DNA of 64,000 bases from Syncephalastrum monosporum B8922 (taxonomy: Eukaryota; Mucoromycota; Mucoromycetes; Mucorales; Syncephalastraceae), in assembly GCA_000697355.1 (NCBI GenBank), contig JNEN01000882.1, positions 1-64,000 of the forward strand, in the 5' to 3' direction. Positions 10,749 to 22,673 of this stretch are shown here, in pieces (positions within the stretch are counted from its first letter, which is position 1; every line of letters begins with the position of its first letter). The notes beneath the pieces are model-generated. The model was not told the DNA's origin, searched no databases, and saw only the letters and a list, made by a program, of their open reading frames with translations. The position numbers and the translations under genes are program-made.

Positions 10749-11224
10749 TCACTGAGAGAAGGGTTTGGCGGCCTGATCACAGAATTGCGCGAGGTCAATG
10801 TCGCGTGTCGACAAGCCTTGGCAATCGTGCGTCGACAGGGTAATGTCAACGCGGTTGTAAACCTGAACAAGGTTATTCACTATTAGAATACTCCAGCATA
10901 CACATACACACAGACAGAAAGAACGAAAGAAAGAGAAAGAGAGTGCGAGAACGGCATGCCTTCGTTTTGACTTACGTTAAACCATTCTGGGTGGTGATCC
11001 ATCTTATCAGCCTTGAGGGCGACGCGTGTCATGAAACCAAAGGCCTCGTTGAAGTCTTTGAACTGGAACTTCTTCTGGATGGCATCGCGTCCGTCGGTCT
11101 TGGACCAGCCAGCAGACAGGAGGGGTTGCAGTAAGCTTTGGCGTTGGGCGTCGGTGAGGGTGGACATAGACGAAGTACAAAAAACGCGGTGGAGTGAAAC
11201 GGCGCGTCTGAATAGAACTGTCAT
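10749..11224 (-). CDS. Pterin-4a-carbinolamine dehydratase (PCD/DCoH family)
   Basis: Two exons read from 11224: 11224-10976 and 10862-10749; the 113-bp intron is GTAAGT...CAG, phase 0. The active-site signature DHHPEW is at the end of exon 1 and continues across the join to [15 protein letters not shown], the usual PCD sequence; the C-terminus ([16 protein letters not shown]) also fits. PCD dehydrates 4a-hydroxytetrahydrobiopterin and so recycles pterin cofactor. The product is 120 residues from the start at 11224. An in-frame ATG at 11167 would give a standard-length protein of about 101 residues. The extra segment ([15 protein letters not shown]) is basic and hydroxylated, like a mitochondrial presequence, so two forms are possible. 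A further upstream in-frame ATG lies at 11266. Confidence 0.88.
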
Positions 11225-11955
11225 CTGCTTTTTTAAGAATAAAAAGAGTAACTTTCGCACGGTCACTCCACCTACTGTACTTTCTTATTTTGAATTAACT
11301 GGATTGGGTATGACGTATTGCGATCTGTCACAATATTGGTTACAGGCTTTCTAGCTGCAGTCAAATACCCGCGCACTCATTCTTCTGAAATCGAGCACTT
11401 GAAAGTACCCCAACGTAGAGATTGTCACACCTTTCCATGGCCATGTGTCCCCCTCAGCGCGTATTATCGTTCAATCATCCTTGGCTTCCCTTCACGTAGG
11501 AAGAAAGACGATTCAGGCATATTCAGTCGGCGTCTTCTGAGATGCGCAAGAACTCCGCATAATTATAAGGTCCTGAAATCAGGGCAGAGCTTTACAACCT
11601 AGTTCTTAATCCTATATCTGACCACCAAAGAGATGTACACAGTATTCTAGCTTAAGCTTAGGATTGCAAGCGTGATTCTCTATTGTTTTGATATAGACCC
11701 GCATAGGATACAGTTTTTTTTTTCTTGTTTGTGAATATACACACCCACCTTTTTTCGAACCCCAATATTTTTCCTTGCACGGATTGTGGGGGCGATAAGG
11801 TGAAATGCCAGAAATTCGGGTGGTGTCATTTGCACACACAACCCGAGAAACACGGAGAGGGAGAGACACCGTGCAGACTTTCCTACTCAGTTTCCTTTTC
11901 GTTTGCTATCCTTCCTCATTCTCACTTTACCACTCGGGGTCTATTCGATCGCCGT
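11225..11955. other. Divergent upstream region between PCD and GATA-factor genes
   Basis: No gene recognised. It is the only upstream space for both divergent genes, so it should contain both promoters. A frame open from 11725 runs in phase into the GATA-factor ATG at 11956, but it looks like leader sequence. Confidence 0.5.
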
Positions 11956-13075
11956 ATGGACGTCTCACAATTATGCTCTTCTTCTGCCGACGAAAGCGAG
12001 CAGGCATCTCCCGCCCGAGAACCTAGTCCGGAGAAGGCCTTGTTACGGTAGTAGCACGTTAACCTTGAGTTGCGCCATCAAGAGCGACAATTTACACTCA
12101 TGTCCTATTTGTATTCACAAGATCGCCCACGCCAGGCGAGAGCCGTCGTGTTCCGCGCAACCCGGTAACAGACAGTGGTCCACAGCAACAGCAGCCACGA
12201 CAACAGCAGCTACACTTGGGGTCGGCCTCGTCTACTCCTCCCCCTCCTCCCTCTCCTTTTCCTTTTCCCCTTCCGCCGCCACAGTCGACACTTCCAGCGC
12301 ATTTTACCTCGCTATCCGCTCTTTCGCATACCGATTTTAACTCTGACCCCCGGCGTATCCAGCAGCCACTTTCGAGTCCTTCCATACCACCATCACTGCC
12401 ACCGCCACGTCCCCTCTCAGCACCTTATTCTTTCCATGATCCAACCGAACGGGAGCTTGCCCTCGATAGGGTATGCATTCCCTTCTTCTTTGTCTTTTTT
12501 TTTAATTATTATTTTCTTTTACTGACGTTTTGCTGGAAAAGGTGATCGACCAATGTAATCGAATGTGTGCAGAGCTGCGTCGCCACCTGGATTTTCCTGC
12601 ATCGGATACTGACCGCGCGCCACTCGAGTTTCTTGCAGGAAAGAGTGCACGTAAACGACCGATGGGCCATGATGTTGCCCTTAATGCAAGGGCATGTGCA
12701 TCCATGAGCAGTAGCAGTAGCCACTATAGTGGCGACCTTGCTCCTGCTCGAAGGGTGCGACAGCGCATGGTATGTTTAAATGGAGGAGTAGAGAATACTG
12801 CTCACATGCATTCATTTCCTTAGAACACAGCAGGACGCAGGTGCCATTCTTGTCATACGACGCAGACACCCGAGTGGAGACGGGGTCCCGACGGTGCGCG
12901 AACCCTTTGCAATGCCTGTGGCTTACGTACGTGATTCCAACGCTGTCCCGTTACTGATATCATGAACTCAAGTATGGGAATTCTAGATTATTCCAAGTTA
13001 CTGCGGCGAGCTTCACTGACCATTCAGCAGCCCCCAGTGCAGACCGCATTTATTACTCATTCACCGACAAGCTAG
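11956..13075 (+). CDS. GATA-type zinc-finger transcription factor (286 aa)
   Basis: Five exons: 11956-12047, 12122-12470, 12542-12769, 12824-12926, 12987-13075; all introns are GT-AG, 54-74 bp. The C-terminal finger is CHSC, then 18 residues including [14 protein letters not shown], then CNACGL and, after the last intron, HYSKLLRR. The spacing C-x2-C-x18-C-x2-C is the fungal class seen in light and siderophore or sexual regulators rather than the x17 nitrogen type. The N-terminal half is Pro/Gln-rich with runs of Gln and Pro. A basic segment (KSARKRP) precedes the finger. The first exon join (CACAAG acceptor at 12121) is the only one that keeps frame. The target genes cannot be inferred. There is no PAS/LOV domain, so it is not WC-1-like. 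Confidence 0.82.
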
Positions 13076-13754
13076 ACACGGGTAGGCACCATCAGCCTCC
13101 GCGTTTGCGCAGACGTCATCGCGAGTCGTGAACCCGATTTCGAGATAAAGACGAAGCATGGATCATGGAACTCGTGCCCGACAACGCTTGAATGCGAAAA
13201 AGTATAGTAACAATAGTATAAGCAAACACACCCCTCCCCACCCATGACTCCCCTTAAAACAAAAGAATGCTACATAAGTCTACATATATCATGAATATGG
13301 AGAAATGTTGTAAATGTGAACCCATGCAAATAATTTAGCGCCATTTGCGAGATGGGGTCGCTGTATAATATTCCTTCTGTGGTACAAATGTCTATCAAAC
13401 TGGCTACAAAAATTCAATGGCTGAAATTTCAAATCACGATTCTCTCCCTCTCTCTCTTTCTCTCTATCCAAATGAATCGTGCATAGGAAAATGACGCAGG
13501 AAATGAATAAAAAGAAACAATAAGAAGCCCGGTTGAGATTCAAAAAAAAAAAAAAGAAATCAAGAAGATAGAGTCAACAAAGGAATAAGCAGGAGGGGGG
13601 AGGATCGACAAAAATGGCAACAAAATAGAAGAGCGGGTGCTAACACCGTAGTAGTATAATAGATAGAAAAAAAAGTCCGCCTAGAAGTGGAGAGTTGAAT
13701 GCGCTGTTTCAGGTGCGTGCAGCTCTTTCAGTCGACCAGAAGCAAAAGCAGCCC
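13076..13754. other. Intergenic region between co-oriented genes
   Basis: Contains a CT-rich tract near 13441-13466 and A runs. Upstream of the Abp2-like gene. No gene seen. Confidence 0.5.
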
Positions 13755-14465
13755 ATGAATCTGTCTGATCTCTTGCACCGACCTGCCACAGACGGCACTC
13801 GGCCCGTCAACATCAAATTCGAACAGTACCACAAGGACAGTCCTCCCCACTTTGAACGATTGCCTTCTACGCACACAGATGACGAGAATCCACTTGTACG
13901 ACAGAATCCAGATTCACGCTCCTTTGAGGATTCGGCATACAAAGCAGTAAGGACCCTGCTTGCGTCTGGAGGGATATGCGTATGAATAGCTTATCTTAAT
14001 ATATCCTTTACTGTTATCGCTAGTCGTCTCTACCAGTGGCAAAATCGCAACGATGGCCACCATCGCCCGCCGAAAACGAAATGAATCCCCCTTTTATATA
14101 TCCTTTATCCAACCAGGAGCCTTCTTTGCCCAAGGACGGCCATGCTGAGTCGACTATGCGTCCTCATCCGCCCTCGCTTACGAATGAAACCAAGACGGGC
14201 GATTCCCCGCTTTCACCCATACCCACCGTCGAATTGAGTCAGTCACCCACCACCTTCTTGCCGGAGCGTAAAAACTCGCATAGTCGAGCGTCGACGGTCC
14301 CACTGGATGAGGATGGCCAGGCGCTTCATCACCCACACACGCATCACCACCCCAGTCATAATCATAATCATAATCATCCTAATGACAATCACGCCAGCGG
14401 CAGCAGTGCAAGCAGCACCAGCCATAGCAGTCAGCCTCTTTCCCACCCCCACTCGCACCCTCACT

Positions 14466-14496
<31 letters not shown>

Positions 14497-15999
14497 TCAG
14501 TCTCATCCACGTAACGCTGCTGTTCTGCCCCACAGACAGCTGAGCAACCATTCGGCACCGTTGCCAGCCCCTCCACAAGTGACAGAGAACGACGCGACCG
14601 CCGCCTCGTTCCTCAGTTTTCCTGTGGTGAGGGAAAACAAGCGCTTCGTGTGCCCCGTCCTCAGCATCACGGGCGAGACCGTCAGTAGCGAGAACATCGA
14701 GGACGGCTATCTGCAATTCGTGCTGCACCATGACCCGCAATACGTGGGCGACAATATTGAGAACCTGCTCTATGTAAAGCGTAAATTTTCCTCTGTGCCA
14801 CGGACAGGTGATTTGTCATATACCACATGGGATGTCTTTGTGCTCGTCAAGAAGCTCCATAACCAAGAGGTGAGTTTGCTTCTCTTTTCATTCTCTCACT
14901 TTTTTCTTCATGTCTCTGTCGATGTTTGTCTCACACATGGTACATTCTACCTATTCTACCCATTCTACCCTTACAGCTCAAGAACTGGTCCCAGCTCGTC
15001 GGCCAGTTGGGCTTGTCCGATATGGCAGGCCGCCCCCAATTTGCACAGCGGGGGAAGCGCTGGATGCACAAGTACAAGATCGACTGCTTCTTTGACTACC
15101 TGCTGGGCAACCCGTACAACTTCCACTCGTCGGAAGAAAAGTACTCGGGCTGTCTCTCCATGGGCAACTACCAGAAGCGAAAAGGACCGTCTGTGACGCG
15201 GACAGACGAGACAGACTCGATGCGCTCCAGCGACGATATGGGCAGCGGCAGTGGGCCCGGGGCGACCACCACCTATGCTAAAGTCCACCGCGGTGCAAAA
15301 TACGTGAGCCATGTCCGGAAACGAGCCGAGCTCTCGAACGACGAGGACGAGGAGGTGGATGACAACGAGATGCAGCAGGAGGAGAGTGGCGACGAGAAGC
15401 GGCGGACACCCATCGTGCTCGCCGGAAGCAGGAAACGACTGAAAGGTGCACAGATACCCCACGCCGCCGAAGTCTCCCGGCTCTCTTCGCCCCAGAGGAC
15501 AGACGAAGAGTCCCAAGAACCAGGGTCGAAAAAGACAGATGGCGAGGCGTCTCCCGAAGACGAAGAAGACGAGCTGGCCTCGACGTCCTCCTCAGCACCG
15601 TCTCCCGTTCTGGCCGTTCGCTCCTCTTCTCACATCCACTCTGGGTCGGTTCATCCTAGCCACCACCCCATCACTGCATCCATACAGCACGCTGTTGCTT
15701 CGCCACACACGACCACTTACACCAGCGATACTACCTGCGCGGGATGTACCGCGCTCCAGTCCACGGTCGAGTCACTGACAAGCAGCTTGGACCAGCTTCG
15801 GGAACATATTTCAGGCTTGGAGCGGCGCCTGGACCTTGAGATGCAAGCACGCGAAGAGGAAGCGACCAGGAACTGGTCGCGTGTCGATACGCTTTGCACA
15901 GAGTATGACCGATGGCGGAAAAAGTTAGCAGGCGATCTTCTGAGTAATCCCTTTGCCTCCCTACGCGATCCTACGTCTTCTTCATCCACCTCCTCATGA
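13755..15999 (+). CDS. ARS-binding protein 2 (Abp2)-like DNA-binding protein (686 aa)
   Basis: Three exons: 13755-13946, 14024-14869, 14977-15999. The second and third exons encode the Abp2 core: ETVSSENIEDGYLQFVLH, then LSYTTWDVFVLVKKLHNQE and, after the 107-bp intron, LKNWSQLVGQLGL and KRWMHKYKIDCFFDYLLGNP. This matches the family pattern of S. pombe Abp2, which binds AT-rich autonomously replicating sequences. Upstream is a His/Ser-rich and Ser-Gln-repeat segment (HNHNHNH, SQSQSQSQ, residues about 165-220). Downstream are acidic stretches, KR-rich patches and a C-terminal predicted coiled coil (LTSSLDQLREHISGLERRL). The first intron has an alternative in-frame donor at 13980, which would add 11 residues. 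The role in replication is from family knowledge. Confidence 0.75.
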
Positions 16000-16638
16000 T
16001 AGTGTATAATATTCACCCCGCTGTAATACTCTGGATGCCACTCTACCTCACCTTTTCTCTTTATACGCACCTTCCTACCGCACATCCTTCTTCCCTCTTT
16101 CTCTCTGTCACGCGTCTCTACATCCCCTCCGCTTTTTTTTTTTTACCTCTTTCTTTAAGTTACTTTGGAAAAGACTTCTTTGTTTATAGTAGTAGTGCTT
16201 GAGAATACAAGTTATTTTCATTTTATCTTTCTTGTCTGAATTCATGGAGTCTTGTGTCCCTATCTACCTTTTACAGGACCATATGAAATCGCGCGAGGAT
16301 CGGACGCGTTCATATTTTTTTATCTTTTTGCGCAATGCGTGTTTGTATTTGAACACCGCTGTGGAGCACAAATACATTTCACGACGTCTCTGATTTTCTT
16401 TCTTTATTCATTCAAATCAAACCTATGGACACACGTCAGGAACGTGTACGTAGATTCTTCTATTTTCTTGCATGACAACCGATTGGCAAGCTCTGAATGA
16501 CCAACTTCTTTTCTCTTCCTGTAGGGGACTCCCCTTCGCAAAAGAAGCTCTATACCTCGACTTTCGTCAACCGGACAAAAGAAACCCGCTCCTCTTTCAG
16601 TAAACAACCACAACATTCGCCGGCCCCAACCCTCTGCC
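16000..16638. other. Intergenic region upstream of kinesin gene
   Basis: Pyrimidine-rich with several T runs. No gene recognised. Confidence 0.5.
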
Positions 16639-17468
16639 ATGCCGAAAGATAAGAGTACTCATAAACCCAAAGCCAGCTCGACGATGCGTAGTCGTCCCAT
16701 GGCTCTGAAACAATCCAACACACAATCCAATCGCACATCTCCCCTCGGATCAGTGTCTGCCTCGTCATCCTCTGTCAAGAATGCAGGTGCAGGTGTAAAG
16801 CGGACCAGCTCAAGCCCAAGCTCGCAAGTCGCAAAGAAGTCGCGTCCAGCGTGGGACGTGCGTGTATGTCTGCTATAACCCTACAAAGGATTATACGGTG
16901 TTCTGACCGGATTGACTGTAACTGTATAGGGCAAGCTGAACGACATGGAAGAAACACACGCCGAGAATCAGCGACGAAGTAAGTATTCAATACACGCTCC
17001 ATTTATTTTTAAAAGAAAAAGTCGATCGCTATTGAGGCTGACCTTCATGTTCTTCCTATACAACAACAACGAAAAGCAGCCGAGCTCGTGAACAAACGCG
17101 ACGAATCTCTCAACATTAGCGCAGCCAAGATCAACGAAGAAAGGGAAGCGACGCAACTGCATGAGGAAATCCAGGCACTCAAAGAAGCAGCCGATAAGCA
17201 ATTTGCCCAGACCAAGGCAAAGCTCCTGGGCCAATTTAATGCTGAGGACTCACAACTGGAGGCGGACAATGCGCGCTTCCTCGACACATTCAACCGCATC
17301 CACCAGGAAGATCAAGCCATGCAAGCCAGGATCCGTCAAGCCAAGGCGACGCGCGCCTCGGAAGCTGCCGAAAACACCGTCCTCAAGACGTCACTCCAAG
17401 AAACCTCCACGACCTTTGCCGAGATGCAGGTCAACCTGAAAAAGATCCAATCCCGCGTCGAGGTAGAA

Positions 17469-17514
<46 letters not shown>

Positions 17515-19216
17515 AAGCCATATTACACAGTGCGGGACGGACCGTGTTTTGCTAATATCAGAGTGTGTGCGATGGGTAGGAAACCGACAAGATGATACAT
17601 TCTCGCAAGGAAAACGCGGACCAGCAAAAGGCCGAGACGACCGCGATCCATGCCAGGATCAAGGAGATCCAGTCGAACCTCCTCAAGGCCGAACGCATTC
17701 GCCGAGGGCTCCACAACACCATCCAGGAACTTAAAGGCAACATTCGCGTCTTTTGCCGCGTCCGGCCACCTTCTGGTGCGTTATCGAGATCTATCTATTT
17801 ATACCTTGTGAAATCTTCTCTCTTTGCTCACAGGCTTGACTCACCCTTGTCTTTTCTTCTTCCTTTTTACATCTAGATGCGGAGACGCAAGCGGGAGAGC
17901 TGGCGCAGATGCGCTTCCATGGCGAGGACGGCGACAAACTAGACCTTTCTGAAACGACATCCAGCACATTAGGCCGCACCACGGTCAAACAATACCCTTT
18001 TGCCTTTGATAAGGTCTTTCCCCCCAGCGCCACCCAGCAGGACTGCTTCGAAGAAATATCACAGCTCGTTCAGTCCGCCTTGGATGGCTACAATGTATGC
18101 ATCTTTGCATATGGCCAAACGGGCAGTGGCAAGGTAAGCCGATCGAAACGGGAAGGACACACGAGACGGGCGCCAAGGGATCAGGGATAGGATGGGATAG
18201 GATGAGTTAGGTTGGGGGAGACAGGGGGGGGCAGATAAGCACGTGAGCACCAGTAAGAAAAGACCTGTCGATAACTAAAAATGCCTTATTAGACGTACAC
18301 AATGCAAGGCCCCTCCGGCCCCAGCGCCGTCGAGTCAGCAGGTATGATCCCCCGGGCTGTGCAACAGATCTACGAAGTTGCGCAAAAGCTGGCAGATCAA
18401 GACTGGACCTATACCATGGATGGTCAGTTTCTGGAGATCTATAACGAGACCGTCCACGACCTCCTCGGTGATGCCGCATCCTATGGCAAGATCAAACATG
18501 ATATTCGCCACCATAAGGATGGTCGCACCACGGTATCTGACATGACGATCGGTACGTATCTTTTCTTTTTTTCTGTATTTTTCTCTGAAATGCACGACAC
18601 CCAAAAAAAAAAAAAAAAACGGAGAGACTTAGCGTGGCCAGCCCCTTTCTATTTTTTGTTTTGCCTTCATTCTTTATTATTGTTTTTCTCACGCGGAGGA
18701 ACATGAATGCTAGTGAACTTGGACTCTCCGGCCAAAGTCAAGACCATGTTGCGCAAGGCAAGCCAAAATCGGGCAACGGGTGCGACGAACCTAAACGAGC
18801 GATCATCGCGCAGCCATAGCGTCTTCACCCTGCGACTGCGCGGCCACAATGCGGCGACGCAGGAAAAGAGCACAGGCGTGCTGAACCTGATCGACTTGGC
18901 CGGTTCTGAGCGGTTGGCCCAGTCTGGCTCGACAGGCGACCGGTTGCGCGAGACGCAGGCCATCAACAAAAGTCTCAGCTGCCTCGGCGACGTGATTCAC
19001 GCGTTGGGCTCCAAGTCGACGGGCCACATTCCCTACCGAAACTCTAAACTCACCTACCTCCTCCAAAACTCGCTCGGTGGGAACAGCAAGACTCTCATGT
19101 TTGTCAATGTGTCACCGACGCGCGAGCACTTGAACGAGACATTGTGTTCGCTGCGCTTTGCTACCAAGGTGAACTCCTGTCGCATTGGGACTGCCAAACG
19201 GATCGTCACGAAATAA
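16639..19216 (+). CDS. Kinesin-14 (C-terminal motor, Kar3/Pkl1/HSET type, 624 aa)
   Basis: Seven exons: 16639-16863, 16930-16978, 17077-17462, 17580-17775, 17877-18133, 18293-18551, 18714-19216. The N-terminus is a basic Ser-rich tail ending RPAWDV, then a coiled-coil stalk (residues about 90-270). The neck-motor junction reads [14 protein letters not shown], typical of minus-end kinesin-14. The motor has the P-loop GQTGSGKT split by an intron, switch I (SSRSHSVF), switch II (DLAGSERL) and the C-terminal [13 protein letters not shown] that ends this class. Such motors slide and crosslink spindle microtubules and act in karyogamy. Intron 3 holds a 40-bp AG repeat. The third-exon acceptor is purine-rich (CGAAAAG) but is the one that keeps frame. 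Confidence 0.92.
17472..17511 (+). repeat. (AG)n microsatellite in a kinesin intron
   Basis: About 20 uninterrupted AG units lie immediately after the donor of the third intron of the kinesin gene. Confidence 0.9.
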
Positions 19217-19650
19217 AGTTATTGTGTTTGTAAATTGTTTTTATATATATAAGACGGAATGCGTGTTCCGTATGATTAGAATACAAAAATGGCTATGTAA
19301 AAAAAAAAAGAATTCTATATGGATGGGCGGAGGGGATGCAGATGCGGTCGAAAAAAGAAAAAGAAAAAAGAAAAAACGTAGAGATGGTAGAATACAAGGG
19401 AGATAGGTGAAAGAAAAAAAAAAAAGAAAAAAAATGGAAAATACGTACACGGGAGCATCGTCGTTGGTGATTTACATACCTTGACGAGACAGGGACGATA
19501 TGTGTGTGTGTGTGTATGTGTTTGTGCGTGAAGTACAGAGAATGGAAGTAAGGAAAGGGTATGTATGACGGTCCCTAGAAATTAGATCTCATCTCGCTTG
19601 GAGAGAGAGAAAAGAAAAGGTTGAGGTTGAAACGCGGTATTATGGGAACA
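19217..19650. other. Convergent 3' region of kinesin and proline dehydrogenase genes
   Basis: A- and G-rich low-complexity sequence plus a GT repeat near 19501-19514. No gene seen. Confidence 0.5.
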
Positions 19651-21697
19651 TTACGCGGTTTCCGTGGACTCGTTCGAGTTTTCGACAGGCAAAACATCGG
19701 GTCCGGAGGAGACAACGTGGATTTCGGGGGTCTTGCCAGTGAGGCGATCCTTGACCTCCTGGTACATGAGCTCGCGCTCCTTGGTAACACCACCGAGCAC
19801 GGCCGAGTTCTCTTGGGCACGACGCAAGAGATAGGGGATGACCTCAGCGACGGCGCCATAGGGCAGGTACTTATAGATAGAGTAGCCGTTCTTGCCCAGG
19901 GCGTAGGAGATCTGGTCTTGCATGCCAAAGAGCTGACCAAAGTGCACGACGCCCGAGCGAGGCAGAACGTTCTGGCGCTCCATCTCCTGGATAGTCGTCA
20001 TGACCGACTCGCGGTTGTGGGTAGCAACCATGAAGACAATAGGGGCCGTGCCAGCCGTCAGCTGCTCACCCGTCTCGGTCTGATGGTCGTGCAGCTTGCT
20101 GAGCAAGAACTTGACTCCGCCATTGTAGGATGCGTGGGTATCTTCCAAAGTATCGTGAATGGGCGAAGCGTATCCGAATTCGGCCGCACGCTAAAAAAAA
20201 AATTCATTATTGAAGTGAGACATTGGCCCTGAATGATGGGTGGTCCGGTATCAAAAAAAAAAATTTTTTTACCTTGCGCTCCGAAACCATGTAGGCGCCG
20301 CGCACAAGTTTTGCCGCGAAAGTAAAGTTCTCACGCTTGGCGCGCTCGACGTCGATTTCCAACTTGCGCTGGGCTGCCTTGGTGTACATTTGATCTGCCG
20401 AAGAAAAAAAATTAGGTTCAAGATCTAGGTACCACAAAAAAAAGGTTCGGAATTTTTGAACCCACTTACAGGTATTGTAAACAGTGGGTGCGTGGTCCGC
20501 CGCGGAACGCTTGTTGAATTTGGTCTGCAGGTTCATCGCCACATGGTCAATCGCTTCCTGAAAGTAGGACTGCTCGGCATCGACCATCACACCAGCGCGA
20601 AGGTCGTAGGCCAGCTTGCAGATCTGGTCAAGACGGCTGACCATGCGGTCGTACGCAGCGAGATCTTGGGCATTGAGAAGGCCATCCTTCTGGTTGGACT
20701 GCCACCACACGTCGCGGTTGGCCTCGCGGACGCTAAAGAGCTTGGAGTATTCAATGAAATCCAGAGGACCCGCCTGGGACAGCAGGGCCTCGCGCTGAAG
20801 ACGCTGGGCGTCGTTCGCGGGGGCAGGCAGGACAGTGTCGACAACCTTGCGCAGGCCATCCACATCGACCTGGCCGTTGACTTGGTACTCGTGGAAGGCC
20901 TGATCAAGATGGGTGATGGCCCGGTTCAGGCGAAGCAGGACTTCGGGAGGCGCGAGCGCCGTCACCTTGACGGCGACCAGTGCGCCGGCAGAGCGGGCGG
21001 CCGTGCGCAGGCAGTGTTTGATCATCTCGAGCGTAAAATCGGCTTGCTTCTCTTCGTGCTCAAACTGGGTCTCGCCGCGCTTGCTGTCTACGTGCAGATC
21101 AGCCTCGACAGACAGATCAAGGATGCAGTGGATGCCCGAGCGCGAGAGCTTATCCATAGAGTCGACGCACTCCTCGGGCGTCTCGCCACCGCAGAATTGG
21201 CGGAAGAAGGTGTTCTTGACGAACCAGTAAGCGACCTGCTCGAGGCCAAGCGTCTCCGCAAACTTGATAAGATGGGGAGCGGCATCGACGAGCCACGGCA
21301 GAGTGCAGAGCTTATAGACGAAAAGGCCCAGCATGAGCTCTTCCGTCGAGCGCGCATGCATAGCAGCGCGGTTGTTGTCATCCTCGAGCTCGGCAAGCAC
21401 TGTTGCAGGCGAGGAGTGGCTGAAGGCAGAGATGGGAGGCACTTCAGAGTGCTCAGCAAATGCAGTAGGTCGGGACCACAGATAGTAGCCTGACGCGGCC
21501 GTCACAGCAGCAATGCTTGCCGTGATGGACTTGATGTGGGTGGTATGCGAACGCGGAGCGGTGCGTTGGTAATGGAATGCCTGTCGCTGGACATGTTGGA
21601 AAGGCCGCGAACAAAGACGAGATGATCGGAAGGCGACAGAAGGCGTAGCGGATGTGGTAGGTGGAGATAAGAAGGCGCGTGCAAGCGAGCGGTGCAT
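19651..21697 (-). CDS. PUT1: Proline dehydrogenase, mitochondrial (PUT1/PRODH type, 629 aa)
   Basis: Three exons read from 21697: 21697-20470, 20394-20273, 20190-19651; introns are 75 and 82 bp. The N-terminus is an Arg/Ser-rich mitochondrial presequence followed by a hydrophobic segment (residues about 58-75). The catalytic barrel carries LVRGAYMVSER and the C-terminal flavin and substrate region YLPYGAVAEVIPYLLRRAQEN, hallmarks of PRODH. The enzyme oxidises proline to pyrroline-5-carboxylate and passes electrons to FAD and then ubiquinone. A long insert (residues about 255-340) includes two EF-hand-like stretches (NGQVDVDGL and SNQKDGLLNAQDL). The length is greater than yeast Put1 (476 residues, from memory), mostly because of this insert. 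Confidence 0.93.
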
Positions 21698-22673
21698 TCC
21701 AAGTATGATATTTGATAACTACAGGAGGAGAGGAGAAAGAAGAGTTGTGGAAGCACTTGCTGGATTGTTATCGCTTTTTTATATTTTTTCCACTGGGTAA
21801 TGGGGGCCCCAGCAGCCCCCAGGAAAAAAAAAAAAAATTCAGCGGAAGGCGAGCACCTAGCAATTCCGATGAACTTGCCTAATCGAGGTATCCGTACGAA
21901 AGCGACCAATCAGAGGACGCCGTCACTTATTTAAGTTCATGGCCTGGCGATTCGCTCGGGCTGTCAAGCAATCCAGGTCGCACAAGTCGCGTTATCATCA
22001 CAGAACCAACGTGTCTCATATGCGTATGCTTGTGTATGTGTATCTTTCTTGCTGCAGGGTGATGAATTGGGGGGTGGGGCCTTGATGGCTGCGCGTTTTT
22101 ATTCCTAAAACCTAAATAACAAAGGATGCGTAGATGAATAATGATGACCATTTTTTCTTATGGTTTCTTCCTTTTGCCCATTAGCTCCGTGCCGAAAGGA
22201 AAAATAATAATAAAGAATAATGATGATGACCTCTGCCCCGCTCTCCACCAGCCCCTCCCCCCATTCAGTCGCAACCCGCACCCAAGGGAAGGAGACTAAG
22301 GACCCCGTCCCTTGCTTTGACTTTCTTTTTTTTTCCCCAAGGTTCGAACCAATCATGTCTCAGACAAAACCCGACTAGGGCACTTTTTCAGATACTCTAA
22401 CTCATTTTCTGTTTCTGCTTTCTTTTTATTTCTTTTATTTTCCCCGCGTTTATTGACAACGTGGGTTCCAAGGTAGAAAGAAAGAAAATATGGGGTTTAT
22501 CTTTTTCACCTTTTTTTGCCTTTCTGCTGCACACATGAGAGGCATTTCTGGCTTATCTTTTGTTTATTTGAATGCTCTTTTCTATCTCCAACCCATTCAC
22601 CACCTCAATCTCGCCTGTCTGAGATTTTTATTTATCCCCCATCACCAGACCGTTTTTTCGGGCGCTGTGCTTA
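21698..22673. other. Intergenic region upstream of proline dehydrogenase
   Basis: Contains a palindrome GGTTCGAACC at 22341-22350 and pyrimidine tracts. No gene supported. Confidence 0.5.

Noticed and set aside
14243..14740. Long minus-strand frame opposite the Abp2-like gene
   Set aside because: Its repeats are the reverse complement of the His and Ser-Gln codon repeats of the real gene.
20456..21493. 345-codon plus-strand frame opposite proline dehydrogenase
   Set aside because: Shadow of GC-rich third positions in the real gene; no domain of its own.
22341..22350. GGTTCGAACC, a tRNA B-box-like palindrome
   Set aside because: No A-box at the right distance on either strand and no cloverleaf could be drawn.
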